From Nectonema munidae (taxonomy: Eukaryota > Nematomorpha > Nectonematoida > Nectonematidae): a DNA stretch of 64,000 nucleotides. The notes under the pieces were generated by a model that was not told where the DNA came from, made no database searches, and worked only from the letters and a program-made list of their open reading frames with translations. The stretch covers positions 940,001 through 1,004,000 of the forward strand of contig JAUIRK010000855.1 of NCBI GenBank assembly GCA_030549495.1, read 5' to 3'. The position numbers and the translations under genes were made by a program. Positions within the stretch are counted from its first letter, which is position 1. Every line of letters starts with the position of its first letter. This document shows positions 11,501 through 26,500 of this stretch, in pieces.

Positions 11501-14500
11501 TCCATGTGCAATAAAATGTCTACCTTTCATTCTTCTTAATTTTTGACGTGAGTTTGAAACAGCGCAACAACATTTTGGTATTGTGTAGAATAGGACTCTA
11601 TTCTTTATATTAATTTGAATTTTTTGACTTTAAAAACATGGGATATATTCTGCTTTTCCAAGTCAATCATATGATTCATATTCTATTGATATTCTTTGGT
11701 ATAGAAGTCAAGTGAAATTTTTTTTTTGATTTCAAAATAAAAAAGGAAACATTTTGCTCTCGTATATATAAATTCGCATTTTTGTTCTTTCACTCTTAAC
11801 CTTAACAACGCTTAAAGTTTTTATTATAAAAATCATGAACTTTTTTTAAGGCTTTTCCAAGATTTTAGTTCAAAATATAAATAAATTTAATTTTTAGTTT
11901 AAAATTTTAAGATAATTAGATTTTCTTAAAAATTTTTTTAGCTTGAGATTTCAAATTGATGTGTCAAGTTCTGTGATATGCAATTAAATTTTCAATAAAG
12001 ATTATCTTTATAAATATAATATATTTCTCTAGCTTTCAGAATTGATTTTGCAATCAAAAGATGATTTGAGATTTCAATTTTTTTCAAATTTCAATATTTT
12101 TCCCGACAAACTCAGAGACGGTATTGATCTCCATATTAGAGCACTCTCCCTATTGAAGAATTCAACCAATCAGTGATTACCTCAGACTACTAAAATATTA
12201 ATCACAAAAAAATTATCCGTATTTCTCATTAATTAATATAATGAAAATTTAGTCTAGTGACATTTAGAGAAAACTCCGTGATCTAACATTTTCTCTACTC
12301 TAAGAGCTGTTCTAAAGTATTCAGATATTTTAAGTAGGAAATGTAAACAAAATAAATATGGGTTAACGAAGAAATTGTAAACATTTGACTTTTTGTCCAA
12401 TTCTTAAAGATCGTACATATGTTAATCGCTCGTAATAAAAAGCGAAAAGCTTACGCTGTGGACTGGACAATCTGGATTGATTTTGGCAGGAATGAGATTT
12501 TTGTAGAATATATTTTGTTTCGACGTGATGATGTTTCGTGGAGGCTCTAAAGCTGAATGATTTAAAGATTTAAAATAAATGATTGCCTTGAAAAATGAAG
12601 AAAAGGCCACATATACGTAATTTTAATATTTTTTGCAATAAAATAGATCATGTTTTAGATCTTTTCTTTCAGATAAACATTTTTGCAACCACTAAAGATG
12701 AAAATTGTGTTAAAATGTTGTATACACGGTAAATTTATTTTGGAATTTCCATGCTTCATAAAGTGAATGTGTGGGTATGACACTTTTTGCAGTTGAATTT
12801 CATTAAAATCTTTTCCTAAATCCTGGATAACTTGTAAGAAATAGGAACACTATTTGAAGCAATTGTTAAACAAGGTATTGGGAATTTTTGAAATTTATTT
12901 ATTTACTGAATTAATCTAAATTTTTGTTTTAAATTCAGAGTAACTTCCAAATAAAAAAACATGGAAAAGAAAAGTTCCTTCAAAATTCTCAATTTAATTC
13001 AATTCAAAGATGCATTAATTAGGGTGTTCTAGGCATATGAGTATAAAACATGCAGTACATTTGACACATCTTTTACAAGTATAAAAGGAAATCTGTATTT
13101 CATGTCATTTTTAATGTCAAATTTGTACATGGGTAGAAATTTTTTTTCTGTGGTGTGGGGATGAGGAGAAATTTGCTTGGATTAAATGTTAACAAGTGCA
13201 CGCTTACGTTTGCTGTCTTTGAGAAAGTCTATGCACAGTTGAGAGGAAACGATTTGATTGGCTTTGTTCAAAGCTAAAAAATGTTATTCAAAAGAATATA
13301 ACATATGGGAATTCAAAAGTTAAAATGGTGATTTTACTTTTAATTTCTTGAATTGCTATACAGCTGCTAATGTTTGTAATTTTTTTGATATTATGACTGC
13401 ATCCTTTTTTTGAATAAAGAATCCGCAAAGAAAATTTATGATGCACACGCATATTCCGATAATTTTTAAACCTTTGAATAATATACATAGATATATATTT
13501 GTTAATATATATACATAGTTGCTTATATGTTAAAATCTTCTTCTTCTTCTTCTTCTTATAGATGGATCCTGATTTAAACCTACTCTCACATCACCAACAT
13601 GTGGCATACGCTCTTCTGTATTAAATAATATTCTAATACCTAAAAGATTTGATTAATCTTCATCTTTCAACATTTGAATCACTTACCTGTACTCCTGTCT
13701 TTAAAATTAGGAATCTCATTTATTAAAGAAGTGTAAATATATTTCTTATGTGAATCAGGACAGATTTTAGAGTCTTGTCAAGCGCTCAAATTAGAATTCT
13801 CATTGTCTTTCCTTCTGGAGTGAAGCTGATTTGTTATTTGATGGAATAACATAGACTTCAATCTTTAAAGGCTTTATCGACTTTCGTGCTAAACCGTCTG
13901 AATTCCAATAAATACAGAGTGTGTGCATTGAATCATGGATATCAATTGAATCGCTACAACTTATTAAAAAGAGAGACAATGTTATCTCTTCTTATAGAGG
14001 CAACCACGGTTCGCCTGAAAAGAAGAATCTTTTCGTTAAATCGCGCAATAAGGCCAATTCAATGATTAGAACCCTTAAAACCTCGTCGAATACAACCATT
14101 TATAACCAATGTTCCCAAAGGGAAGGCAAACAACTTCCTATTCAAAGCAAGAGTCCATCTGCATTTTCTTTGGAAACTAGAGTCTGCACTTTATGGAGAA
14201 CATTCATCAATTTCCTTTTCTACTCTTGAATTGACACTTTTCCAGACAATGAATGATATTCTAAAAGCTGTGAGTGAATTGAAAAACTCCAAAGTGCTTT
14301 CAGCTCTTGATTTTATAGGATTTCAGCACGTGATCTCTTTTCTACATCCACTTCTTAAATTGGCCTTCAATTTTTGTTCATCTCATTCCATTTTCCCTGA
14401 TATTCTTGATGTTATTGAAACTTTATCAACATGCAAAAAAGGAGGCACACCATGATGCCTCGGATTAACCTCCCATTTCTATAATAACTAAACTATGAAA

Positions 14501-17500
14501 AATATTTCAAAAATTCATATTCATAAACAAATTTGACATTATTTTAAGCTTTTTTGCAGCACTTTTATAGACGCATCTATAGATTTTAGCGCTATTTCGC
14601 ATACCATTTTAATTTCCAAACCTTCTTTGTACGGGTTTCCTCCAAATTCTAATATCTCTCTAAACGAATTCAACATTGTTTATTTCAATCAAACTTTCTT
14701 CGGACTACTTTTGATTAAATTAGGTCTTCTTTAGGCAACAGTTTTGGGAGCAGTCTTCCTTTCAATGCATATGAACGTGTTTTCTTGCAATTTGATCATA
14801 TTAATATCCCGCTTTTTGCTGATGATATGACTATTATCTTTAAAAGTAATTTTTTGGAACCTGTTTTTATCAAAGATGCTAATTTGAAAACTATGGACTG
14901 GTTAACTTATGATAAACTTAGTTTAAGTAAAAGGAAATCAAAATATATGCTTTGTTCCACAAGTAAAAAGTTTGATTATGTATCGCTCTAATGTTATTGA
15001 TCAATTTGAATGTCAAGGAGTGTAATCGCTTGGAATTTATTAGGCTTACAAATTTCTGAAAATAATTTATACTGGATTCACTGATCACATCAACTGCATC
15101 TTGACTTGTTTATTTGCCACTATGATATTGTTTATTTGTACTTTTTATCCCTGCCTTGCTAAATATTCAATGTTCAATAAATTTATAGTAATAAAATTTA
15201 TCTCAAAAATCCATCTTAGCTAATTTAAGAGCACAATTAATTTTAAGAAAATTATATCTCCCAATAAAAAATAAGCATTTATCAAAGAGCTTTTTTAATT
15301 CTTAAAATAATTGTAAGTTCTATAAAAAATATAAAGTCGGCCATTATGTTAACTTTTGAGTTATAAATCATATAAAATGAGTTTACATGGACTGTGGAAG
15401 GAGATGTTGTTAAGATTTCCAAATTCTTTCGGCAACTTCAAAACATCAATCGAAGAAACGCTACTTTTGAAAGGATCAATTTTCTTACTTAACAAAACAA
15501 AAACATTAAAAAAGCTTTTCGAGAATTCCCTATCACCGTTTAAATGAGCAAACCTTTTGGAGGAGAAAAACTTTTTATTTTTCGGTTCCACTGAAAAAAT
15601 GAGGCTTTTTAAAAACGTTTCAAAAATGAAAAAATCAAATTTTTACGAAGTCTTTTATCTTCATACTTTTTACACTTGCAAACAATCAAAGATGTGATGA
15701 AGAAAATGATGATGAGAAGAGTTGCCACCAAAGAAATGATCCACACCACATAATTCGAAGAAAATATCGTTTCGACTAAAGAAAAAATGATGCAATATGT
15801 CAAAAGTTAAGTGAAAAGGAATTAAATGATTACAAAAATGGTGACCTTGAGCAGTAATCTACGTAAATGGCAAATTTATAAATTTTAGTTTTACATGTAA
15901 ATTATTTTTTGAATTAATTATGTGTAGATAAACTTATGCTTCGGAGAAGTACTTAAAGAACAGAGTTGTCCTAAGAATATTTGCTTAGAGGTATATAAAT
16001 AAATTTTAATATATTTCTCTATCAATCAACCCAATGTGTTTGGATAGCCCATAAGGGAGCGGAAAGACCATAAGTAAAGGAGGCTTTTAAAGGCAGACTT
16101 ACGTGTTCGACTCATTTGAAAGAAATCTTCGTCAAAGTTCTTGGAGTCCAAGAATAAGAGGACTTCTTCACTCCTACCTAACTTGTTTTCGGCAAAGATT
16201 TTGAAAACGGGAGAGTACGAGATGTTTTGCAAGGCTTCGTATTCAAAGTACGGGCTTTCGGAAATGATTTCTTCTTTGAATTCGTCTTGTTTCATACTCT
16301 TCGTCATGAGCTTGAAGCTAAAATGACAAATTCACAAATGGTTTTTAACTTTTGTGCTCTAATTTATAGCGTACTAAAAGTGTTCTTTGACCAACATTTG
16401 GAACATTGTTAAATAAAGAATTTTCACCATTTGAATATATTTTTTGCTATAATTTATAACTTTATGACATTTGAAAGTTAATTTTTTTTATTTTGTAATT
16501 CATTTTAATGAAAAATTAATTTATTTTTTATTTTTTAAATTTTATATTGTCCACGATTTAATAGACGATTTATCCTTGCTTTTAGTCAAGCTTTTAGTTT
16601 TCCGATTTTTTTTCTCCTTTTTTAATAAATTTTAGTGTGTCTTATAAAATAAAGTCTTAAAATATTTTTTCAAAAAAAACAAAAATTAAAAAAATGTAAA
16701 AAAAAGAGATTAGTAACACAAGCATTTCATCCAATTAAAAAAAGGAAAATTTTGGATAATAAAAAATTTTAAAAAAATACAATATTGTAAAAAAAGTTCT
16801 AACTTATAATTGTGAAAATATAGAAAAACAGTTAAATTTTATGTTGGATGGATTCGCTAGCGGCGATGAATTTGCCATGAATCCTTATTAACATTAATTT
16901 ATAAGAGAACATTGACATTTATATAGACTAAAAGAAAATATATAAAAAAAATTTTTTAGTAAAAATAATAATTCAATTATTTAATAGGAGGAAGAATATA
17001 ACTGCTGGAATCTTGGTATAAAGTAACGCACAAATTTAGAATCAAAATCTTGACATGTGGTATACTTTAAACTTTGGAATTAAAGAAATCACTAACTAAT
17101 CGGAGCACATAAGGTATACAAGTGGAAAACTCGTTGAAACAAATGTTCTTCGGCAGAAAGTCCAATCATGAAAGCTTAGAACGAACCTTTGCTGGAAGCC
17201 TCCGTAGTGACCAGCGTCGCATTCGATGTAAATTATGTTTCGCAGTTTAGCTCCACTTTCTTCAATTTTGCAATTCTTAGGTGCTTCCGGGACAGCTGAA
17301 ATAAAATTAGCTTTAACCCTCTTTTTTTTTACTTTTTTTTTTTTTATAAATTCATATTAAACGAAACTTTTACAAAAATTGGTTACAAGATGGATCTTAA
17401 AGACGAATCAAAAGGATAAATTGAAATAACTCAGCATTTTTAACTTGTGAAGCAAAATAATTCTTCAATTATGTGAAAATTACTACATTTTAAAATGAGA

Positions 17501-20500
17501 AGATTTAAAAATAATTTTACTATATGTGTAATCGAGCAAAAACTCTCAATGAAAGAAATACTGAGAGAAAAGGGGATACAGTATAAAGTGTCTATTTTAA
17601 TGCCTGAAAGGTCAAAGGATCAAAAGTTGGCTTTGTTGAAAAGATTTTTGAAAAAGTGTTTACTATACAATTAAGATGCAATATTTCTAAATAGTCCACC
17701 CAAAGACCTGCTTTTCTCTTATTGCTTCTGAACTTTTGAATGTTCAGATCTCCTTAATGCCATACGTCCAATCAATGATATTTCAAACACTTCTTTTTTA
17801 ATATCAAATTTAATGAATGATCTTTTTTCCATAAACAAATCATTTACGCTTAAATTGTCAAGGATTTGCAGAATTGTACAGAATTGTGAAGATTAAAGAC
17901 ATGCATTCTATAGTATTCTTAGAGATCACAATGAAAGCTTATTATAACACTTTGAAAATTATGCCCGAAAACCAAAAACAATAGTACGTTTGAAAATGGA
18001 TCCCTATTCTCGCATCCCTCACAGCATTTGGAAAGATCGCTTCTCTTTTATTTTTATGTATGTTATATATTGAGTTAATTATTTACTTAGTAGAAAACTA
18101 TAAATCTAAGAGAAAACTTACTTGCATATTTCACATCCAGGATACACGGTGTAAGACTTTTGCCAACTTTATTCCTGGCATAGCAGGAGTAAGATGCCAC
18201 ATCCTCTTCCCCAATTCTTCTGATGTTGAGGATGTTGTCGTCTTTCCCTTCTTTCTCAACTTTCACGTTTTCCGGGGATATAAGATTTTTCTTGTACCAA
18301 AAGTATCTCGTAACTTCTGGATTGGATTCAAAGTTGCAGTTCAACTCAACTTCTCCACCTGCTTCCACAAAATACGTTGCATTGAATTTGCACATCGGCT
18401 CAACTAAGAAAGTGGAATCCTTTTGAAAAAATGGAACAAACTTTCGTCCAATCTTGTCAAGTTAATTAACCTACATCTTACACTAAATTACAATAACTAC
18501 TTTGGATTCAAAAGAAGTATGCAGTGACAATTCAAATCCATTCAATTCAATTCAATTGTCAAACAACCATCAAGTGAAGAAATTGATAAAGTGGAGATTG
18601 GTGATGAATTTATTACGCGGATAAATGCCAACAAATTAAAGAACTCCTAATTTTGGGAGATAAAGAAGCATCGAATAATAATCGCTTAAAATGTTGTCCA
18701 AGTTCCATTAAGGCGATCGATTCTTTTAGGGCAGTGGCTGATTGCAGATTCAAAAAGGCTTAAGATGCTTACGGTATCAATATTCATCATGTATATATAA
18801 AGTGGTTTCTCCTAATTTTTCTTCCATTTTATCCTCCTGCTTTAATAAATGTATTGAATTTTCTGTCTTCATTTTGGAATGAAAACTAAATAAAGTTTTT
18901 GCTATTCCAAAAAAATCCAATAATCTATATACCCCAAATTTCGAGGCAATCTCAATGATCCCTATATATTTTCAAAAATCTATGAAAAGATGCTTCATTC
19001 TCAAATTTCTAAAAAAATTTTCTCGACATATCTTGTGTTGCAGTCAACAGTTTTCTTGCAAACAAAATTTCAGCTGAACTTATACATCGTTTTTTGCTGG
19101 ATAAAATTTTGACTTATCCAAAAAAAAAGATGTCCGTAGAATCCATTTTTAGATCTCTCAAAAGCGCTTCTTTGCATTTCTCATTAAAATGTTCAAGTAT
19201 GCCTTTCCAAACAAAAATTAAAAAAATTTGGAAACACCTTCTTTTTTTCAATAATATAGACTCGGAGATTGAATGTCTAACGAGAGGACTTCCCCAAAGA
19301 TCAATGTTAGGTCCTTTATTTTTTGCAATCCATATGAATGATTTGGATCAGTGCTGCATCTTTTTTAATTTCATGGTGTAATGTGGCCTATGAGAGGTTC
19401 CTACCTACAAAGGTTTGGCAAAGGAATGAGACTGGTTTGATGTGAATATAAACAAAAGCAAAAGTAATGCAATCCTTATATCAGGCTTCAGTGTAGGGAA
19501 TAAGTTCCACTTTCTGGGTTTATATACATAAATTCCAAGCATAACTTCTTTTATTTGAATTGTTTAGCTATATAAACTTTGTATACTAATTGGTTTGATG
19601 AAGTACACAAAAGAATTTAAACCAATGACTATAATGATTTAAAAAAAATATTTTTCTATCTCATTTGAGTTATAATCCACTAAATCACGGACATTCAAAT
19701 ATTCAATCTCTTGAAAGTTTGAATCGTAGAGAGCAATTAAATTTATCTTCAGTATGAATACATTTTCCAGTGAGGACATTTGCTCAAAGAACCTTCTCAA
19801 ATTGAAAGATTTGCATATGCAAAAGTTGAGAGAGTATCGCCTTCAAAGTTTGTGCACAGAATCTCAAAAGTTGTTCCAAATTTTAGAATCTTGGATCGAA
19901 AAGGGTTGGGACTCTTTGAGAAAATTTCTAACTTTGGTAGAAACTTCTCGCATACTCAAGGTATCTGCAAGGTACACAAAGTACCTTTGCTTTACGAAAA
20001 ATTGATGGGTGAATCTTGTTATTCAAAAAAGAAGATCACAAATTTGTTAAAGACAAAATCAAATGCCTCCTCTCATTAGATGTTTTATGAAATGTTTTTT
20101 TAGATAGAAGTACTAATCGCTGTTGCGAAAAGTCTTAGGAATCCCACTAATTCAAAGATGAAAACAGCAGCTTTCATTCATTACTAACTTCAATTTGGTT
20201 ATCCAATTTTAAATTTCATTCCACAATTTAAAACTGGCACCATTTCTGATATATGGTTTCTTTCCATGTGATGTCTCACTGAAGCCGATTAGTGAAGCAT
20301 TACAATAATTTATTATAAATAATTTTTTTCAAATATTTGTATTTTATAATTTCAAAGTTAATACTTTTATATTTTTAAATAAAACATGATAAAAAGATAA
20401 ATATCCATACTAATTTACTCCCATTTATTGAAAAAGGCTAATTATTATTATAGTTTGAATTAAATCTAAGAGTTGAAAGTTGTACTCCTCACAAATGATT

Positions 20501-23500
20501 TTCTTTTAATAAGAATGACAAAAAATTAACTACATAAATCAAGGAATTTTAATTAAACCAATGCTTATAATCAATTGATTATTATTATTAATATTGATTT
20601 TTTCCTTATAAAAGTGGTTTAAATCAAACAAAATTAATATTAATTCATTTATCTTGGGCAATGATGATTTGCTAAGGTAGGGCCTATGTTTGGGCAAATA
20701 TTTTGGGAAGGGCGTTTTAGCCAATTCTTTTAAGGCTCTTTTCTTTTTCTAAGAACCGATATATAGATAGAAAGAGGATAGTCCGCTATTTTACCATAAG
20801 GGAAACTGCGTGGAACTAGAAGAAAAGCAAATGCGAGCCATTTTGTAACATTTTTTGTAAAATGAAATTTTCTGAATGTAAAATGATTTTTCTGAACATT
20901 TAAATACGAAGGAATTGAAAATGAAAGTATTACTTTTTTTATTACTTGAAGTATGACATGCAAGTAATATTTAACTTTTGATTTCAATATTTGATCGGAG
21001 AAACAACTCTCCTTTCAGAAGATCAAATAAAGATTGAACTAGACACTGAAATGCTCAAATTCCTGACCCTGACCCTGACCTCTAAAATAACATTTCTGTG
21101 GATAAAATTGATTTGTCTATGACATTTTGTTTTGTTATTTAAATTTTTTTAAATATTTTTTGGAATCAAAGTAAACAAAAATAAAAAAGTAAACTCGATA
21201 ATTTCATACTCCGTGTTTAGAGTTTTTTTTTTGTTTTTTATAATAAAAAAGTTGAATTTAAATTGTTTGTTTTTTCTAGTTAAAAATGCAAAGGGACTGT
21301 AAAACGGGCCAAAAAGAATGATAGCGTTTAAGCGCAACCCTGGAACATAGACGAAATTTGCGTGACTTACAATATGTATCAATCAAAACGCTGTGAACGG
21401 ATTTGCCGTATTGGTTGAAAGCTAGGCAAGACAAATTCCATGTTTCTCGAAGTTTTGGGTACTGACTTAGCTTGAAGCGATTTTCCTTGCTCACAACTTT
21501 GCTGTTCACGCTCCACAAAACCTTGGCAGGAGGATTTGAGTGGGAGAGGCAGTGGAATTGGGGAAGACTTTGGCTCTGGTTCAAAGATATTCTCGCTTTT
21601 TCCTTCGGCATCGCAATGATTTCCACTTTTTTGTTTTTAGCATCAGCATCAGAAGATTTGGAATCGAGGAGGTATGCTTGAATTTTTACATCTTTGGGAT
21701 TGACTGTGTTTTTAAAAGAAATATGCACGGACTTTTTGTCAATTAATTGAAAAAATTATGCAAAGTTATATTCAATTAATATTAATATATAATATTAATT
21801 TTATATTTACTTAGTTCATAATTATATTGGAAGAAGGCATGAAATTTTTGTGGATTATATACAGAAACATAAATGATATTCTATAAATGATTTTTTAGTA
21901 TATACATGACAAAATAAGCTTGACAAAATTTCAAAAAGTTATTCAGACCCATAGGAAGTCAGCAATAAAAATTTGTGATATTTTTATGTAAAAAAAATTT
22001 GTTTGGGGCATTCGCATAAAAAAGTATGGGATTTGACTTTGCATTTAATAATGCGAATTTATTTGAAGCATTGCCACGATAGAACGGAAAACTTTTTAAG
22101 TTTTTGAGAAATTCTAGAGCTCAAGAAAATGAACAAATTTTTGATTCTGATTTGTCACCTATACTTTTCTTATTATGATCTTCAAGATCAACATCATCAC
22201 TATGATTACTATGATTAAGAGAAAGAATTTTTGCGCAGGTGGTTTTGAGGTATGAAAATCGGTGAATTTGTCGAGTTATTTATAACAGTAATTAAACACC
22301 TCTTTGGAGAGTATGAGTATTGAGACGGAAACATAACTTTCAATTGCATCTTTTTTTTATTCCTTCAGAACAATCCAATTTGTAAAAATAATAAAATATA
22401 AATCTTAATTCACAAAACACTTCTACTAAAAACTATTTCAAAAAACTAGCTGAACAGAATTTACATAAAAATATCACTTGAAAAGAACAAAAAATCCAAA
22501 TTTTCATAAAGAATAAAAGTCAAGTGAAAATTGATAGTAGAATACAAGAACATTTAGAACAAGATTTAGTTGTGACTTAGGAAAGATGGCGCTTCCAACA
22601 AGAAAGAAATTAGTCTTTGCATAATAATTCCCCAATACTTTTCTACTAACCTTGATATTTATTTATTTATTTTTTTTTTGACAGGGTGTTTCATGCAAGG
22701 GAAGTAGAAACTTCCATATCTTGATATTTATGAGCATTTTATTCAAAAGAATTCGTTCCCTATCTCAATTTTTAGACAATAAAGTATTAAAAGTTCTTTC
22801 CCATACTAAAAGTCTAAGCCCATTTGTTATAGAAGACATTCTCAATACCTTATAAAGGCGAGCTTCATTAAGATCTTAGCAGTTGGCTATAAACCGTGTT
22901 TTTGAAAAGAAATGGAAAAAGAGTTACAGATGATGTCAAGCGTAGAGGACGTAGAATTCGTGATGTTGGAAACGCTGTCTCTAGTTGAACATATGAGTTT
23001 TGCAGTGTGCTCGTTTTGATGGAACTTCGTGGTTAGCGTACTTTTTATGATGAATGACCCATCGCTATTTCGCTCAACAACGTTTGCAATTTCTGAAATA
23101 ATTGTATATAAAAAGAGGGGTGAGGGGAGGGAGGGGGTACGAAGGGTCAACGAATATTTGTTAATAATAATTTTTGTTATACAATTAATTGGAGTCTTTG
23201 GTTTTGGAAAGCTTGCATATCTATGTCTGCATTGCTTGTTTCAACGCTCAGAAAAATCTAGACTTTCTTCTCTCAAAAGGCTCTGTTAAAGAAACTTTAC
23301 TATTTCAGGAAATTCATTTGCACAGAGATTCCATTTACAAGAAAAGATTCTAGAACACAGGCGGCCATCTTTTATTTCTCCGAACAATTAAAAATTTTAA
23401 AGAATATTTTTAAACAAAATAATAAACTTTCAATATTTTCATTTTGCAAATATAAAGTTATATCAGTCATGTATAAAATATATTTGTCAATGTGAAAAAC

Positions 23501-26500
23501 ACAAAACTACTTTAAATGCAAAAGGATCAGTTTCAAGGATTTTAGATTAAACGGGTGATATTGGCATGAAAATATTGGCAGCCAAACGTATTTTAAGCAG
23601 TCTGTCTGAATATATTTGATCCGCAACGTATAGAAGACGCCATGAGATAACGAATTGAATAGCCCTTTTTTTTTATCAATGGTACGCATATGTAATAAAC
23701 GATTTTTACTTCTATTTGGTTTGTTTGCAATTCTATGGCGTCCATTTTGAATATCTATTTTGTATTATAAGGGATATATATAATATCCTAAATGGGGCGT
23801 GAGTAGGGTTGGTTAGATGCCGGATTCGATAACTCAAGGTCTTGGGTTCGATCCTACATCAAGCTTACTTTCCTCATAGTTCGATACAAACGGAAAACAC
23901 CCTACGGTACCATTACCATTATTAACAAAGACAAAATAGAATTTTAATGAAACTGCCAAAGAGAGGAAATGCCATTGTAAAAAGAGAAAACCCAACTAAA
24001 AATCGTATATAAACTTATGTGTAACAAATACAGCGATACCCTTCTAGTTGCTGTAGGTCATAAAATTTTGCAGCAGTTTCACAATTTATATTTGAATCAA
24101 ATCTTTAAGACATATGTTTAAATATTTTTGCATCATATTATGTATTTAATATCATTTGGAATACATCAATCAAAATTCGCATTTTACCGAACTGAGACAC
24201 AATATGGGAAAATCCGGGATGAAGAAACTTGTAAAATCTCTGTTTCGTAGTTTTACCTTGTCTCAATGAATAAGTTCACCACTTATGGCTGAAGAATATT
24301 TATTTTTTCCATTGAGAGAGAAAAAAGTTAGTGAGATATAATTGGTTTACTGATATATTACTTCTCAAAAATTTGCTAAGTAGTGAAGCTGAAAAAAGTG
24401 AACAGCTTTGCAGCAAGTGATTGATTACTGTATGTGACAGATTGATGCTGAAAAAATGTCTTTTGCATAAAAAAATCTTTGAATAAAAAAAAAAATTTTT
24501 TTTAGAAATTCTTTATCGTTTTACCTTCTTTTTCCCCAAAAAATTATCATATTTTTTTATTTGATAAATTTCATAAAACGTTTCTGCGGAATTGAATTCC
24601 TCCCTTTTGAAATGTCTTAAACCCTGGGGAAAGTAGAAAATTGATGTTATATCAATATACGTGGCATAATTATGTTTGCTAGTTACAACTTTTTCCGTCC
24701 TTCCTTAATTTTTTGGTATTTTGTGACAAAATTTACATCGAAAATTGTTTGTCGACATTAAAATATTTAGGAAATAATTCTTAAAAAACCTGTATCCTTG
24801 TAAACTTTGGCTTTTGCGCTGTTCTTTCTTTCTAGTTTCCAAGTTATTTTTGGAATTGGGTAAACTGAGTCGATCAAACACACCACATTCGTTTCTTTAT
24901 CTTCAAAAAGTTTTTGACGAACTTTCAACTCCATACTTCTAGGCAAAACTAAAAAATATCATTCCAATCTTCATGATTTTTGAAAGATGTCAAAGTTCTT
25001 ACTAAAAACCTTTGGCTGATAAACTGCCTGAATGAATGGTTTGCTTTCGTCATCATTAAGACTGTGGCAGGAGTAGAGGTTGAACATATTCTTCTTGCTT
25101 ATTCTCAGAGATAGGATACTCCAACTTCTTGCTGACAAAAAATATCTTTTAAAAAGGGAGTATTGAATCGACAGATTTTATTTGAAATAAAAATTTGTGA
25201 TCACTCAAACTTTTCCAAGATGAATTTTCATAGAATGTCATTTGTGAGAATGTGAGAAGGTTTTAATTATTAGTTGAGGAATTAATTCACTATCTAACTT
25301 CATGTCTAATTAACTCCTACTAATAACAAGAAAGTTAGATGGTGAAAATTTTCACAACCACATGTCAGTTTCATCTAGGATATTTTTAAAAACTTCAGAT
25401 TCAGGAAAATGAGTCTTCATTATTTTAATGACGTATATTTAGAATTATTTGCACATAAAATAAAAAAATGATTATAATTAAATTTATTTTTAATATTGAT
25501 CATTCAAATTGCAAGTCTGTGATAAAGAATGGAAACAAATTTTCTTAATTTTCATATGTTTGCACTTGTTTTAAAGTATCCTGGATAAAATTTACTTGTT
25601 AACGGTTTTTAAGAGGCAAATAGGGCTAATAAAAATGGGGTTGTGCAAATAAACACTCCAAATTTTCTTGACTTTATTCTCTTCCGTGGAGAAACTTCAC
25701 CATCAAGTTCCGTTTTTTTTGAACTATTGAGTACGAAACTCATTGCCTGACTGATTCTCAACTAATTTGAAATGTGGAAAGAAGTTTTACTCTTACTAAG
25801 AAAATGTCCGCTAAATTTTGGCATTAAGTGATTTCGAATTTTCAACATTTGGCGTATACCTAAAACTGTAATTAGTGCTGTTAGCCCATTTTATCTCACC
25901 TTCATTTTTAGATTTGGTAATGGTTTCTCGATTCTAAGGTACTTTGACCGATTAAGTGCCAGGCAAACAGACAACTTTTATTGATTTTAGTTTAAAAATG
26001 ATCATCGTCTACTGACCATTTTTGGATCCTTGATTAACTGGTTGGTTAGTATCACATCACTCTTCCGCTTTTTCTGGAATCAAATGGGTTAATGAATGTG
26101 GATCATCATTAGGAGATATTTGTTAGAAAATTACCCATTTACGGCCAATGTTCCTATTTTGGAACATAAGTAATTTCATCTTCGTATGCTTTTTTCAATG
26201 ACTTTGAATATAAATCGTCTGCGTTTTTTTAGATATCGTCTGCTTTGCTTGGCCTTAAATAGGTTAATATAAGTTTTGTATCATATGAATCTCGATGGAT
26301 GAAATTTCTCTTTGCAGTTCTCCGCCCAAAGTTGAATGAAGATTTCTTTTTACTTTTTTTTTGTGCTTTTTTTTCAAATAAATTTTTCAATTTAAAAAAA
26401 TTTTTTTTTTATCAATTCTGACACCGAGGAACGATGAAATGAAACTTGTGGGCTTTAAATATATAAATGGCCATTGAAAAAGAGAACAGAGCTTTATTCT

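Noticed and set aside
18060-18426. Three + strand frames over the fifth Ig exon
   Set aside because: Antisense shadows of sidestep exon 10, which has the Cys/Trp/YSC Ig signature.
23794-23868. Possible tRNA gene
   Set aside because: Has A- and B-box-like words but no cloverleaf 3' half or acceptor stem, and is repeated with a non-tRNA body: a SINE.
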